Positions 32,340 through 40,197 of a stretch of DNA of 40,197 bases are shown one piece after another. Positions within the stretch are counted from its first letter, which is position 1. Every line of letters begins with the position of its first letter. This DNA is from Actinomycetes bacterium. GTDB taxonomy: Bacteria > Actinomycetota > UBA4738 > HRBIN12. The stretch is taken from the NCBI GenBank assembly GCA_021155985.1, contig JAJNBA010000009.1:1-40197 (forward strand), in the 5' to 3' direction. Under the pieces are notes generated by a model. That model ran no database searches. It was not told the DNA's origin and worked only from the letters and a program-made list of their open reading frames with translations. The position numbers were made by a program, and so were the translations under genes.

Positions 32340-33071
32340 ATGACGACGGGCCTCCTGCTGATCCATGCCTTCCCTCTCGACGCCCGGCTGTGGGAGCCGC
32401 AGCTCGGCTCGCTGGGCGCTCGGCTCCCGCTGGTCGCCCCGCACCTCCCGGGCTTCGGTGCGACCGAAGGCCCGGACGTCCTCACGATGGCCGCCGCGGG
32501 GGACCGGTGCCTCGGCGCGATGGACGAGGCCGGCGTCGACACCGCGGTCGTGTGTGGCCTGTCGATGGGCGGGTACGTGGCGTTCGAGCTGTGGAGGGCT
32601 GCGCGGCCGCGCGTCGCCGCTCTGGTCCTCGCGAACACGAAGGCCGAGGCCGACCAGCCGGAGGCGGCCACGAAGCGCCGCGAGCTGGCCGAGCGCCTGC
32701 GGACCGAGGGCCACGGGTTCCTGGTCGACGAGCCTCCGCCGCTGCTCCGGGAGGATGCTCCAGCGGAGCTCCGCGAACGCGTGCGGGGATGGATCGCGGA
32801 GCAGACCCCGAACGCGATCGCGGCGGCCTCGCTCGGGATGGCCGAGCGGCCGGACTCGGTGCAGGACCTCGCGACGATCGACGTGCCCACGCTGGTGATC
32901 ACCGGCTCGGAAGACCGCCTGATCCCCCCCGACGTCACGGCGGGCATCGCCGACGGCGTCGTCGGGGCGGAGCTGCTCCGGATCGAGGGCGCCGGCCACC
33001 TGTCCAACGTCGAGGCGCCGGAGGCCTTCGACACCGCGCTCGCCGGCGTACTGACGGGGCTCGGTCTCTAG
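32340..33071 (+). CDS. Alpha/beta-hydrolase
   Basis: I place the start at the ATG at 32340 (MTTGLLLIHAFPLDARLW), giving 243 residues. The nucleophile elbow is GLSMGG (Ser near 78), the acid is in ITGSEDRLIPP, and the histidine is in GAGHLSNVEAPEAF. LIHAFPLDARLWEPQ supplies the oxyanion-hole region. A cap domain spans about 110-165. The pattern fits small esterases and lactonases; the substrate is unknown. It lies four bases after the lipid kinase stop and could act on a lipid product of that enzyme, which is speculation. Confidence 0.8.
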   Translation: MTTGLLLIHAFPLDARLWEPQLGSLGARLPLVAPHLPGFGATEGPDVLTMAAAGDRCLGAMDEAGVDTAVVCGLSMGGYVAFELWRAARPRVAALVLANTKAEADQPEAATKRRELAERLRTEGHGFLVDEPPPLLREDAPAELRERVRGWIAEQTPNAIAAASLGMAERPDSVQDLATIDVPTLVITGSEDRLIPPDVTAGIADGVVGAELLRIEGAGHLSNVEAPEAFDTALAGVLTGLGL

Positions 33072-33116
33072 CCCACGTCTCGCGGGCGCCCAACCGGGAC
33101 AGCGGAATACCGCCCG

Positions 33117-33122
33117 TAGACT
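33117..33122 (+). promoter_or_regulatory. Candidate leaderless promoter of helY
   Basis: TAGACT lies nine bases before the GTG at 33132, with no ribosome site between them; the same hexamer is found before pafA and tatA. Confidence 0.45.
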
Positions 33123-33131
33123 GGCCCCACC

Positions 33132-35789
33132 GTGACCACGCCCGAGGACTTCGCGCGGCAGTTCCCCTTCGCGCTCGACGCGTTCCAACACGAGGCGATC
33201 GATGCCGTTCATCGCGGGATGTCGACCCTCGTGGCCGCGCCGACCGGCTCGGGGAAGACCGTCGTCGCGGAGTTCGCCATCGAACGCGCGCTCGACCGCG
33301 GCGCCAAGGCCTTCTACACGACCCCGCTGAAGGCCCTGTCGAACCAGAAGTTCGGCGACCTCGTCGCCAAGCACGGCGCGGGGACGGTCGGTCTCCTCAC
33401 CGGCGACAACGCGATCAACCCGGAGGCGGCCGTGGTCGTCATGACCACCGAGGTCCTCCGCAACATGTTGTACGAGCGGTCGTCCACCCTCACGGGCTTG
33501 CACGCCGTCGTGATGGACGAGGTGCACTACCTGCAGGACCCCTACCGTGGCGCCGTGTGGGAGGAGGTGCTGATCCACCTCCCACCGTCCGTGAGCGTGA
33601 TCGCGCTCTCCGCGACGATCTCGAACGCGGAGGAGTTCGGTGAGTGGATCACGACCCTCCGAGGCGACACCCGCGTGGTGATCGAGGAGCGCCGGCCGGT
33701 GCCGCTCGAGCATCACTACCTCGTGGGACCCCGGCTGCATCCGATGCACATCGAGCAGGACGGGATCCTGATGCCGAACCCCTACGTCGTCTCCCTGGAC
33801 CAGCACGAGCTGAAGACGAAGACGTACTTCCGGCGCGGGTCGGGGCTGCCGCAGTACCAGCGGATCTCCCGACCCCGGGAGGGCTACCGCCGCGTCTACG
33901 TCCCCCGCCGCGAGGAAGTGGTCGACGTGCTCGCGCAGGAAGGGATGCTCCCGGCGATCTACTTCGTGTTCAGCCGGTCCGGTTGCGAGAAGAGCGTGGC
34001 CTGGCTCCGGGACGCGGGGGTCCGCCTCACGACCCGGGAGGAGGCCGCCACGATCCGGGATCGGGCCGAGGCCCGGGCCGCGTGGGTGGACGACGACGAC
34101 CTCACGAGCCTCGGATTCGCGGAGTTCCTCGAGTCCCTGACGACCGGCGTCGCCGCCCATCACGCCGGCATGCTCCCGATGTTCAAAGAGACGGTCGAGG
34201 AGCTGTTCCAGGAAGGGCTCGTGAAGGTGGTCTTCGCGACCGAGACCCTTTCGCTGGGGATCAACATGCCCGCCAAGAGCGTCGTGATCGAGGACCTCTG
34301 GAAGTTCCAGGGCGAACGCCACGAGCTGGTCACGCCCGGTGAGTACACGCAGCTCACGGGACGTGCGGGCCGGCGGGGGATCGACGCGCTCGGGCACGCG
34401 GTCGTCGTCTACCAGCGCCAGGTGCCGTTCGAACGGGTCGCGGGGCTCGCGGCCACGCGGACCTACGACCTCGCATCGTCGTTCCGACCCTCGTACAACA
34501 TGGCGGTGAACCTCGTCCGCAACTACACCCCCGAGCAGGCGCATCACCTGCTGAACTCCTCGTTCGCGCAGTTCCTCGCCGACCGAGGCGTGGTGGTGCT
34601 CGAGCGATCCCGGCAGCAGGACATCGCGACGCTCGAGGGCTACCGGAAGAATATGACCTGCGATCTCGGTGATTTCGAGGAGTACTGGGGCTACCTCGAG
34701 AAGGCGCGACGACTGCGTGACGAGGACCGGCGTGCACGTGATCAGGGACACCGTGACGATGTCCGGTCCGGCATCACGGAGCTCCGACCCGGCGATGTCG
34801 TGTGGGTGCCGCGCGCCCGGCGACGCGGTCTCGCGGTGGTCGTGTCCTCGCGAGACGGGAAACCGACCGTCCTCGCCCAGGACCGCAACTTCTTCCGGTT
34901 GACGCCGCGGGATCTCGAGGACCCGCCGCAGATCCTGACGAAGATCCCGTTGCCCCGGTCCGGGAGCGTCCGCAACCCGCGGTTCCGCCGCGACGTCGCG
35001 GCTCGCCTCGTCGCGCTCGACGTGAAGACCGGAGGAGGCAAGCGACGCGCCCGGACGAACCCCAAGGTCGAACGCGAGGCAGCCCGGCTGGAGGAGCTCG
35101 CTGCAGCGCATCCATGTCGGCGATGCCCGGAGCGCGGGAAGCACGAGCGCTGGGCGGGCCGGGCGACGGAGCTCCAGCGACGGCTCGGCGGGGTCGAGCG
35201 CCGGATCAGGGTCCGCACCGAGACGCTCGCACGACAGTTCGATCGGGTTCTGTCGGTCCTGCGGGCGCTCGGCTACGTGGACGACTGGCAACTCACCGTG
35301 AAGGGTCAGACGCTCACCCGCATCTACGGCGAGGGCGACCTGCTGGTGGGGGAGGCGCTCGCGTCGGGCCTCTTGGACGACCTCGGGCCCTCCGAGGTCG
35401 TCGCCCTTTTGTCGGCGGTGATCTACGAGGGGAGGGAGCGGATCCCTCTCTCGGGCGAGATGCCGACGGCGGAGACGAAGGAGCGCTACGAGCGGCTCCA
35501 GCGATTGTGGCGGAAGGTCCGGCGCACCGAGGACGAGCACCAGGTGCAGCTCTGCCGCGAGCTCGAGGCGGGGTTCGCCAGGCCGATCCACCGATGGGCC
35601 GAGGGCGAGGCCCTCGACGACATCCTCGCGGAGACGGACATGGCTCCCGGGGACTTCATCCGGAACTGCAAGCAGCTCGTCGATCTGCTCCGGCAGATCG
35701 AGGACGTCGCCGCGCCCGGCACGGCGGCCCAGGTTCGGGCCGGGCGTGCCGCGATCCTCCGTGGCGTCGTCGCCTACACGGGTGTGTAG
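33132..35789 (+). CDS. helY: Ski2-like DEVH-box RNA helicase, HelY type
   Basis: The 885-residue helicase starts at GTG. Motif I is APTGSGKT near 38, motif II DEVH in VVMDEVHYLQDP near 135, motif III SATISNAEEFGEW, and motif VI QLTGRAGRRGID near 413. A beta-barrel insertion follows (LRPGDVVWVPRARRRG, about 545-600), then a cysteine-bearing HPCRRCPERGKHERWAGR stretch and a C-terminal helical DSHCT domain (EGEALDDILAETDMAPGDFI). Such proteins unwind structured RNA during decay or processing. helY follows the tat genes in mycobacteria too. Its end is 13 bases before the start of the mini-ORF of the next gene. Confidence 0.9.
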   Translation: MTTPEDFARQFPFALDAFQHEAIDAVHRGMSTLVAAPTGSGKTVVAEFAIERALDRGAKAFYTTPLKALSNQKFGDLVAKHGAGTVGLLTGDNAINPEAAVVVMTTEVLRNMLYERSSTLTGLHAVVMDEVHYLQDPYRGAVWEEVLIHLPPSVSVIALSATISNAEEFGEWITTLRGDTRVVIEERRPVPLEHHYLVGPRLHPMHIEQDGILMPNPYVVSLDQHELKTKTYFRRGSGLPQYQRISRPREGYRRVYVPRREEVVDVLAQEGMLPAIYFVFSRSGCEKSVAWLRDAGVRLTTREEAATIRDRAEARAAWVDDDDLTSLGFAEFLESLTTGVAAHHAGMLPMFKETVEELFQEGLVKVVFATETLSLGINMPAKSVVIEDLWKFQGERHELVTPGEYTQLTGRAGRRGIDALGHAVVVYQRQVPFERVAGLAATRTYDLASSFRPSYNMAVNLVRNYTPEQAHHLLNSSFAQFLADRGVVVLERSRQQDIATLEGYRKNMTCDLGDFEEYWGYLEKARRLRDEDRRARDQGHRDDVRSGITELRPGDVVWVPRARRRGLAVVVSSRDGKPTVLAQDRNFFRLTPRDLEDPPQILTKIPLPRSGSVRNPRFRRDVAARLVALDVKTGGGKRRARTNPKVEREAARLEELAAAHPCRRCPERGKHERWAGRATELQRRLGGVERRIRVRTETLARQFDRVLSVLRALGYVDDWQLTVKGQTLTRIYGEGDLLVGEALASGLLDDLGPSEVVALLSAVIYEGRERIPLSGEMPTAETKERYERLQRLWRKVRRTEDEHQVQLCRELEAGFARPIHRWAEGEALDDILAETDMAPGDFIRNCKQLVDLLRQIEDVAAPGTAAQVRAGRAAILRGVVAYTGV

Positions 35790-35790
35790 C

Positions 35791-35796
35791 TACGCT
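35791..35796 (+). promoter_or_regulatory. Candidate leaderless promoter before the second lipid kinase
   Basis: TACGCT lies six bases before the ATG at 35803, which opens the five-codon mini-ORF. It starts two bases after the helY stop codon. Confidence 0.4.
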
Positions 35797-35802
35797 TCGA
35801 CC

Positions 35803-35820
35803 ATGGGACCTCGGCCATGA
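35803..35820 (+). CDS. 5-residue leaderless upstream ORF coupled to the second lipid kinase
   Basis: ATG-GGA-CCT-CGG-CCA-TGA encodes MGPRP. Its stop overlaps the lipid kinase ATG (ATGA), and a -10-like TACGCT lies six bases before it. The kinase gene has no convincing ribosome site (GACCTCGGCC), so re-initiation may drive it. An alternative reading is that a leaderless transcript uses the first ATG inefficiently. No peptide evidence exists. Confidence 0.35.
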   Translation: MGPRP

Positions 35821-36734
35821 CCAGCCCCTTCGGCACGATCGCCGTGATCGTCGACCCCCGTGCGGGGATCCTCTCCCAGCTCCCGTTGCTGGAGCGCGCG
35901 CTCGACGAGCGTGGCCTCGAGCACCGGTTCCTGGTGGCGAACGGATCGGATCCCTCGGCGCTCGCCGCCTCGGCCCTCGACGACGGGTACCGGTTCCTCG
36001 TCGCGATGGGCAACGACGCGACCATCCAGGATGTCGTGAACGGGATGTTCCGGGAGGGCCGCACGATCCGGGAGGAGCCCGTGCTCGGGGTGATCGGAGC
36101 CGGGAGCGGGTGCGATCTCGTGCGGAGCTTCGGCATCCCGGGCGACACGGAGTCGGCGGCCGCCCACCTCCTGGGGGACAACACCTACGGGCTCGACCTC
36201 ATGAAGATCACGGCAACGGGCGTCACGGGGGAGCGCCACACCAGGTACGGGCACAACCTCGCGCAGGTGGGGATGGGTGCGCAACAGGTCGCGTGTGCGG
36301 CGAAGGCTCCGGCCTGGCTGGGTGGCTCGCGGCGGTTCTACGGCTTCTGGTGCGGCTACCTCAAGACGAAGGCGTCGCGGGTGACGGTGGAGCACGATCG
36401 GCGCACCTGGGAGGGCCGGGCGTGGAACGTGGTCGTCGCGAACGCACAGTTCACCGGGGGCGGCCTGCGTCTGTCGCCTCGATCGTTCCCCGGGGACGGC
36501 GTGCTGGACGCCCTCGTGTTCACCGGCCCTCGTTCGGGCGCCTACACGCAGCTCCCGCGGCTCTTCCGCCACGGCGACCACGTCCCCGACCCGTACATCC
36601 AGGAGCTGAAGGCGAAGATCCGCTTCGAGATCCGATCCGAGCGGCCGCTGCCGGTCATCGCCGACGGTGTCGCACTCGGCACGACGCCGGTCACGTTCCA
36701 GATCATGCCTCGGTCGATCCTCTTCAAGCTATGA
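35817..36734 (+). CDS. Divergent diacylglycerol kinase-like protein
   Basis: This 305-residue protein shares the DAGK-family layout with the gene at 31421: IAVIVDPRAG at the start, GAGSGCDLVRSFGIPGD, THYGHNLAQVG-like TRYGHNLAQVGMG and TGGGLRLSPRSFPGDGVLDAL near 216. The catalytic loop reads MGNDATIQDVVNGM in place of the usual GGDGT, so the first glycine pair is altered while the aspartate stays. SKGNDFAR-type is SGCDLVRS here. It may act on another lipid or be less active. It overlaps the peptidase gene (ATGA). Confidence 0.8.
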   Translation: MTSPFGTIAVIVDPRAGILSQLPLLERALDERGLEHRFLVANGSDPSALAASALDDGYRFLVAMGNDATIQDVVNGMFREGRTIREEPVLGVIGAGSGCDLVRSFGIPGDTESAAAHLLGDNTYGLDLMKITATGVTGERHTRYGHNLAQVGMGAQQVACAAKAPAWLGGSRRFYGFWCGYLKTKASRVTVEHDRRTWEGRAWNVVVANAQFTGGGLRLSPRSFPGDGVLDALVFTGPRSGAYTQLPRLFRHGDHVPDPYIQELKAKIRFEIRSERPLPVIADGVALGTTPVTFQIMPRSILFKL

Positions 36735-37828
36735 GCGCTCCACACGTCGACCGGATCCGCCGCGCGAACGAGGAGGCGTCGCGTCGCGGGCTGGACGCCG
36801 TCGTGGTCTCTCCCTCCCCGGACCTGGCCTACCTCACGGGCTACGACCCGATGCCCCTGGAGCGACCCACGCTGCTCGTGCTCCGGCCGGAGCGCGACCC
36901 GGCGCTCCTGGTCCCGGAGCTCGAGCGGCCACTGGCGGCGGCTTCGCCCATGGGGAAGCACCTCGACCTGGTGCCCTGGCTGGACGGCGCCGACCCGTAC
37001 GAGGCCGTTGCGAGCCTGTTGGACGGGGCGGCTCGCGTCGCCGTGGCCGATCGACTCTGGGCCTCCCACCTGATGGGCCTGCAGCGGGCGTTGCCGGGCG
37101 CCTCGTTCTCCCCGGCGTCCGCGGTTCTCGGTCGGCTCCGGAGCGTGAAGGACGCCTCCGAGCTCGAGGTCCTGCGCCGCGCCGCCCGGGCGGCGGACGA
37201 GACGTTCCGGGAGATCCTCGCGATGTCCTTCGAGGGCCGGAGCGAGGAAGCCGTCGCGCACGACCTCGCGGAGCTCCTCGTCCGCCACGGCCACGCCAAG
37301 GCGGAGTTCACGATCGTCGCCAGCGGCCCGCACGCCGCTTCCCCCCACCACGAGCCGGGTGGCCGGACGATCCTTCCCCGCGACGCGGTGGTGATGGACT
37401 TCGGGGGAGAGCTCGGGGGCTACTTCAGCGACACGACGCGGACCGTCGTGGTCGTGGAGGCGCCCGAGGGGTTCCCGCAGGCGTACGAGGCCGTCCAGGA
37501 GGCCCAGGCTGCGGCCGTGGATGCCGTCCGGCCCGGGGTCCGGGCGGAGGAGATCGATCGGGTCGCCAGGGCCGTGATCGAGGCCGCCGGGTACGGAGAG
37601 CGGTTCATCCACCGCACCGGCCACGGGATCGGCCTCGAGCTGCACGAGCCCCCCTACATGGTGGAAGGGGACGGAACCGTCCTCGAACCGAGGATGACGT
37701 TCTCCGTGGAGCCAGGCGTCTACGTGGAGGGACGCTTCGGGATCCGGATCGAGGACATCGTGGCCGTGAGCCAGGACGGGGTCGAGCGCCTCAACCGGAG
37801 CACCAGAGACCTGCAGGTCGTCGCTTGA
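36731..37828 (+). CDS. M24-family Xaa-Pro peptidase (PepE/PepQ type)
   Basis: The 365-residue cytoplasmic peptidase starts at the ATG overlapping the lipid kinase stop. The N-terminal creatinase domain begins RIRRANEEASRRGLDAVVVS. The catalytic domain has the five metal ligands of the pita-bread fold: Asp in VVMDFGGELGGYFSDTTRTV (two), His in HRTGHGIGLELHEPP, Glu in FSVEPGVYV and Glu in GIRIEDIV. These enzymes cleave dipeptides or peptide N-termini ending before proline, which could finish breakdown of proteasome products. In mycobacteria pepE lies at the same end of this cluster, which supports the match. Confidence 0.88.
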   Translation: MSAPHVDRIRRANEEASRRGLDAVVVSPSPDLAYLTGYDPMPLERPTLLVLRPERDPALLVPELERPLAAASPMGKHLDLVPWLDGADPYEAVASLLDGAARVAVADRLWASHLMGLQRALPGASFSPASAVLGRLRSVKDASELEVLRRAARAADETFREILAMSFEGRSEEAVAHDLAELLVRHGHAKAEFTIVASGPHAASPHHEPGGRTILPRDAVVMDFGGELGGYFSDTTRTVVVVEAPEGFPQAYEAVQEAQAAAVDAVRPGVRAEEIDRVARAVIEAAGYGERFIHRTGHGIGLELHEPPYMVEGDGTVLEPRMTFSVEPGVYVEGRFGIRIEDIVAVSQDGVERLNRSTRDLQVVA

Positions 37829-37869
37829 CCGGCCGGCGGGGTCTCGGGTAATCCTCACCCGCGAGGGAT

Positions 37870-37893
37870 GCGAACACGTCCCAGAGCGTTCGC
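37870..37893. promoter_or_regulatory. Inverted repeat upstream of the desaturase-like gene
   Basis: GCGAAC (37870-37875) and GTTCGC (37888-37893) are exact complements with 12 bases between, 18 bases before the ATG. It could be an operator; no regulator gene is nearby to support this. Confidence 0.3.
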
Positions 37894-37911
37894 GAGCGGG
37901 AGGTCGGCTGC

Positions 37912-38799
37912 ATGAAGGACCGGGCCATGACGATGGACACCTCGGAGTTCGATCTGGACAGATACCTGCGTGCCTCGAAGCGGGTCGACCTGTCCACCAT
38001 GGAGTGGGCGCGGATCCGCGAGCACCCCGTCACGACCGCCGAAGCGCGCTGCCTCACGTACATGATGGACATCGAGACCCACACCGTGGTGTTCCTCAGG
38101 GACCTCCTCGCGACCCGCGCGTCCTTCGATCCCGAGGTCACCGCGTTCCTCTCGTGTTGGGTCTACGAGGAGCTCTGGCACGGCGAGGCGTTCAGCCGCT
38201 TCCTCGGCGAGGCCGGATACCGGGTGGCCCCGACCTTCGAGGACGTGTCGGGAGACGACCCGTTCCCCACCCGCGTCGACCGGAACCAATGGGTCAGGCA
38301 GAAGTTCGGGACGAAGGGATACGTCTCCCATATCGGCACGCTGTTCGGATCGGCGCTCTTCCGCGACTTCGTCGCCGTGCACATGACCTGGGGCGCCGTC
38401 AACGAACTCGGGACGCTGACCGGGTACCACCGCATCATCGCCAAGACGGAGCACCCCGTCCTGATCCAGCTCCTCCAGGCCGTGATCAAGGACGAACGCC
38501 GACACTTCGCCTTCTACCGGGCGCAGGCCAGGATGCGCCTGGCGCGATCGCGGCAGGCGCGGACGATCACCCGGTGGGCGCTCGAACATCTCTGGGCCCC
38601 CGTGGGGACCGGTGTCCGGCCGCAGTCCGAGACCGACTTCGTGATCCACTCTCTCTTCGGCGATGCGGACGGGATGGTCGCCGTCAAGGAGATGGAAGCG
38701 ACGCTCGGGGAGCTTCCGGGCCTCGAGGGCAGCCGCTTCCTCACGGACGCGCTTGAGGGAGCGGCGACCCGGCTCGGCCGACCATTGGGGATGGGTTGA
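37912..38799 (+). CDS. Ferritin-like di-iron protein, acyl-ACP desaturase type
   Basis: The 295-residue soluble protein starts at an ATG behind GGGAGG; ATGs a few codons later are also possible. Two iron-binding motifs are visible: EELWHGE (about residues 87-93) and DERRH in VIKDERRHFAFY near 200, with a further glutamate in DIETHTVVF. This pattern, EExxH and DExRH in a helical bundle, fits the acyl-ACP desaturase (fatty acid desaturase type 2) group. It may insert a double bond or be an oxygenase. Redox partners are not in the window. It ends four bases from the convergent cysS gene. Confidence 0.75.
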   Translation: MKDRAMTMDTSEFDLDRYLRASKRVDLSTMEWARIREHPVTTAEARCLTYMMDIETHTVVFLRDLLATRASFDPEVTAFLSCWVYEELWHGEAFSRFLGEAGYRVAPTFEDVSGDDPFPTRVDRNQWVRQKFGTKGYVSHIGTLFGSALFRDFVAVHMTWGAVNELGTLTGYHRIIAKTEHPVLIQLLQAVIKDERRHFAFYRAQARMRLARSRQARTITRWALEHLWAPVGTGVRPQSETDFVIHSLFGDADGMVAVKEMEATLGELPGLEGSRFLTDALEGAATRLGRPLGMG

Positions 38800-38803
38800 G
38801 CGA

Positions 38804-40195
38804 TCAGTCTCGACGGCGGACCCTCGTCCCCTCGGGCGTGTCCATGACCTCGAGGTCCATCGACTGCAGCTCGTCGCGGAGCTCGTCCGAGCGCGCGTAG
38901 TCCTTCGACGCTCGAGCGGTGTCGCGTTCGGCCACGAGTCGGCGGACCTCCTCCGTGGGCTCCCACGCCGCTCGCGCCTCCCGTTCGAGATCGAGTCCGA
39001 GGACGCGATCCCAGGTCGCCAGGAGCCCCCTCTTCTCGCCGCTCGAGACGTCGGCAGAGTGATCGAGGTCGTTCACCACACGGACGGCGGCCGGCATGTC
39101 GAGGTCGTTCGCGACGGCCTCGCGGAACCGTGCATCGAACTCCTTCGCGGCAGGGCCGAGGTCGTCGGCCGGGGAGCCCCACTCCGCGACGTGCCTCCGG
39201 AGCTGCTTCACCCGATGATCGGCCGTCTCCAGCGCCTCCCACGTGAAGTCCATCTCGGATCGATACCGGGTCTGGAACGTGAACCACCGGAAGGCGAGGG
39301 GGTCGATGCCCTGCTCGGCCAGATCGATCACCCGCTTGATGTTCTTCGCGGATTTCGCCATCTTCTGACCGCCCATCTGCAGGAACCCGCCGTGTGCCCA
39401 GATCGACACGACCGGATGGCCCACGGCGCCCTCCGATTGGGCGATCTCGTCCTCGTGATGCGGGAACTTGTTGTCGTTGCCACCGGTGTGCACGTCGAAG
39501 CGGTCGCCCAGGTGCTTGATCGACATCGCGGAGCACTCGATATGCCATCCCGGATATCCGTCGCCCCACGGACTCGGCCATCGCAAGAGTCGGTTCGCGC
39601 CGGCCTTCTTCCACAGGGCGAAGTCCTCGGGGTGCCGCTTGCCCGGATCCATCGCCAGCTCCGTTCGGTGCCCCGCTCGCAGCTGATCGAGCGTGTTCCC
39701 CGAGAGCTTCCCGTACCCGGGGAACGTCGTGGTCTCGTAGTAGACCGTCCCGTCGACCTCGTAGGCGTGACCTTTCTCGAGCAGCGTCTCGATCATCGAG
39801 ATCATCTCCGGGATGTGGTCCGTCGCCCGCGGGTAGAGGTCGGCCCGCTCGATGCCGACCAGGTCGGCGTCCTCGAGGAAGGCCTGCGTGTACTTCTCGG
39901 CGATCTCGGCTGCGGAGAGCCCTTCATCGGACTCGGCCAGCTCCATCTTGTCTCTGCCCGTGTCGCTCACCTCGTCGGTCATGTGGCCGACGTCGGTGAT
40001 GTTCATGATCCACCGGACGTCGAGGCCCTCGAAGCGGAGGGCGCGGCGGATCAGATCTCCCAGCATGAAGGAGCGCATGTTCCCGATGTGGATGTACCGA
40101 TAGACCGTGGGACCGCAGGAGTAGATCCGCACCAGGCCGCCGTCGACGGGAACGATCTCCTCGACGGCACGAGAAATGGTGTTGTACAAGCGCAC
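38804..40195 (-). CDS. cysS: Cysteinyl-tRNA synthetase
   Basis: The 463-residue enzyme charges tRNA-Cys. The start is a GTG two bases from the window edge (MRLYNTISRAVEE), typical for CysS, though a start further out cannot be ruled out. IYSCGPTVYRYIHIGNMR holds the first zinc ligand and the HIGN motif; GYPGWHIECSAM and FPHHEDE supply the rest of the zinc site. The KMSKS loop reads KMAKS (GGQKMAKSAKN). The C-terminus has the anticodon-binding helix region, ARASKDYARSDELRDEL. MshC, the mycothiol ligase paralogue, is shorter and lacks this end, so CysS is preferred. Confidence 0.9.
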   Translation of the reverse strand: MRLYNTISRAVEEIVPVDGGLVRIYSCGPTVYRYIHIGNMRSFMLGDLIRRALRFEGLDVRWIMNITDVGHMTDEVSDTGRDKMELAESDEGLSAAEIAEKYTQAFLEDADLVGIERADLYPRATDHIPEMISMIETLLEKGHAYEVDGTVYYETTTFPGYGKLSGNTLDQLRAGHRTELAMDPGKRHPEDFALWKKAGANRLLRWPSPWGDGYPGWHIECSAMSIKHLGDRFDVHTGGNDNKFPHHEDEIAQSEGAVGHPVVSIWAHGGFLQMGGQKMAKSAKNIKRVIDLAEQGIDPLAFRWFTFQTRYRSEMDFTWEALETADHRVKQLRRHVAEWGSPADDLGPAAKEFDARFREAVANDLDMPAAVRVVNDLDHSADVSSGEKRGLLATWDRVLGLDLEREARAAWEPTEEVRRLVAERDTARASKDYARSDELRDELQSMDLEVMDTPEGTRVRRRD

Positions 40196-40197
40196 GC

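Noticed and set aside
30656-33034. 792-codon minus-strand ORF over the lipid kinase region
   Set aside because: Serine/arginine-rich shadow reading opposite genes with clear catalytic motifs.
32178-35591. 1137-codon minus-strand ORF opposite helY and the alpha/beta-hydrolase
   Set aside because: Shadow ORF typical of GC-rich coding DNA: low-complexity composition, no motifs, and it covers well-supported helicase and hydrolase genes.
34802-36730. N-terminal 640 codons of the 1008-aa plus-strand ORF
   Set aside because: Only the last 365 codons (from 36731) match a family (M24 peptidase); the earlier part is an out-of-frame reading of helY and the lipid kinase.
1-40197. CRISPR arrays, tRNAs, rRNAs, insertion sequences or phage genes
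   Set aside because: No regularly spaced repeats, no tRNA-like folds or CCA-ends, and no transposase, integrase or phage protein was recognised in the reading frames.

Overview
The window is GC-rich and very densely coded. It carries a complete Pup-proteasome locus, a PafB/PafC pair, Tat translocase genes, a HelY-type helicase and frequent GTG/TTG starts. Together these point to a chromosome segment of a deep-branching or uncultured actinomycetote. No rRNA, tRNA, insertion sequence, phage gene or CRISPR array was seen. Genus-level placement is not possible from the sequence alone.

Layout. 1-5.3 kb: the tail of an unknown gene, a secreted Asp-box (sialidase-fold) protein behind a 5' region rich in inverted repeats, a small membrane-protein/ECF sigma/zinc anti-sigma operon with a candidate ECF-type promoter, and a membrane-anchored two-CBS-domain protein. 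5.4-10.6 kb: a potassium module, with a KimA-like K+ transporter carrying two C-terminal domains (minus strand), a small membrane protein, and a divergent KdpD-like kinase/KdpE regulator pair without kdpFABC, followed by a tautomerase-like protein. 10.6-16.6 kb: an ABC-F ribosome-associated ATPase behind a complex leader with a 17-codon upstream ORF, a YtcJ-type amidohydrolase, and two tandem DmdA/GcvT-like proteins. 16.7-25.5 kb: an HtrA-type lipoprotein protease, then trmI, arc/mpa, dop, pup, prcB, prcA, pafA and a small unknown gene. 25.5-28.6 kb: a DUF3866 gene, divergent from pafB-pafC. 28.7-37.8 kb: a zinc-ribbon protein, a small TM protein, tatA, tatC, a single-TM protein, a lipid kinase, an alpha/beta hydrolase, helY, a second divergent lipid kinase and an M24 peptidase. 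37.9-40.2 kb: a di-iron desaturase-like protein and cysS (minus strand, reaching the window edge).

How the genes work together. Pup (already ending in Glu) is ligated to targets by PafA and removed by Dop. The ARC/Mpa ring unfolds pupylated proteins and feeds them into the PrcAB 20S core through its GQYL tail. PafB/PafC are WYL activators that control a DNA-damage programme in mycobacteria. The order trmI-mpa-dop-pup-prcBA-pafA-pafBC-tatAC-helY-pepE parallels the mycobacterial arrangement, with two lipid-kinase genes inserted around helY.

Regulation. Many transcription units start with a TANNNT -10-like box 6-9 nt before the start codon, which suggests leaderless mRNAs (amidohydrolase, pafA, pafB, the small TM gene at 29.1 kb, helY). 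At least three genes (ABC-F, trmI, second lipid kinase) are preceded by a tiny ORF whose TGA stop overlaps the main ATG as ATGA. I regard these upstream mini-ORFs and the KimA-KdpDE pairing as the least ordinary parts of the window.
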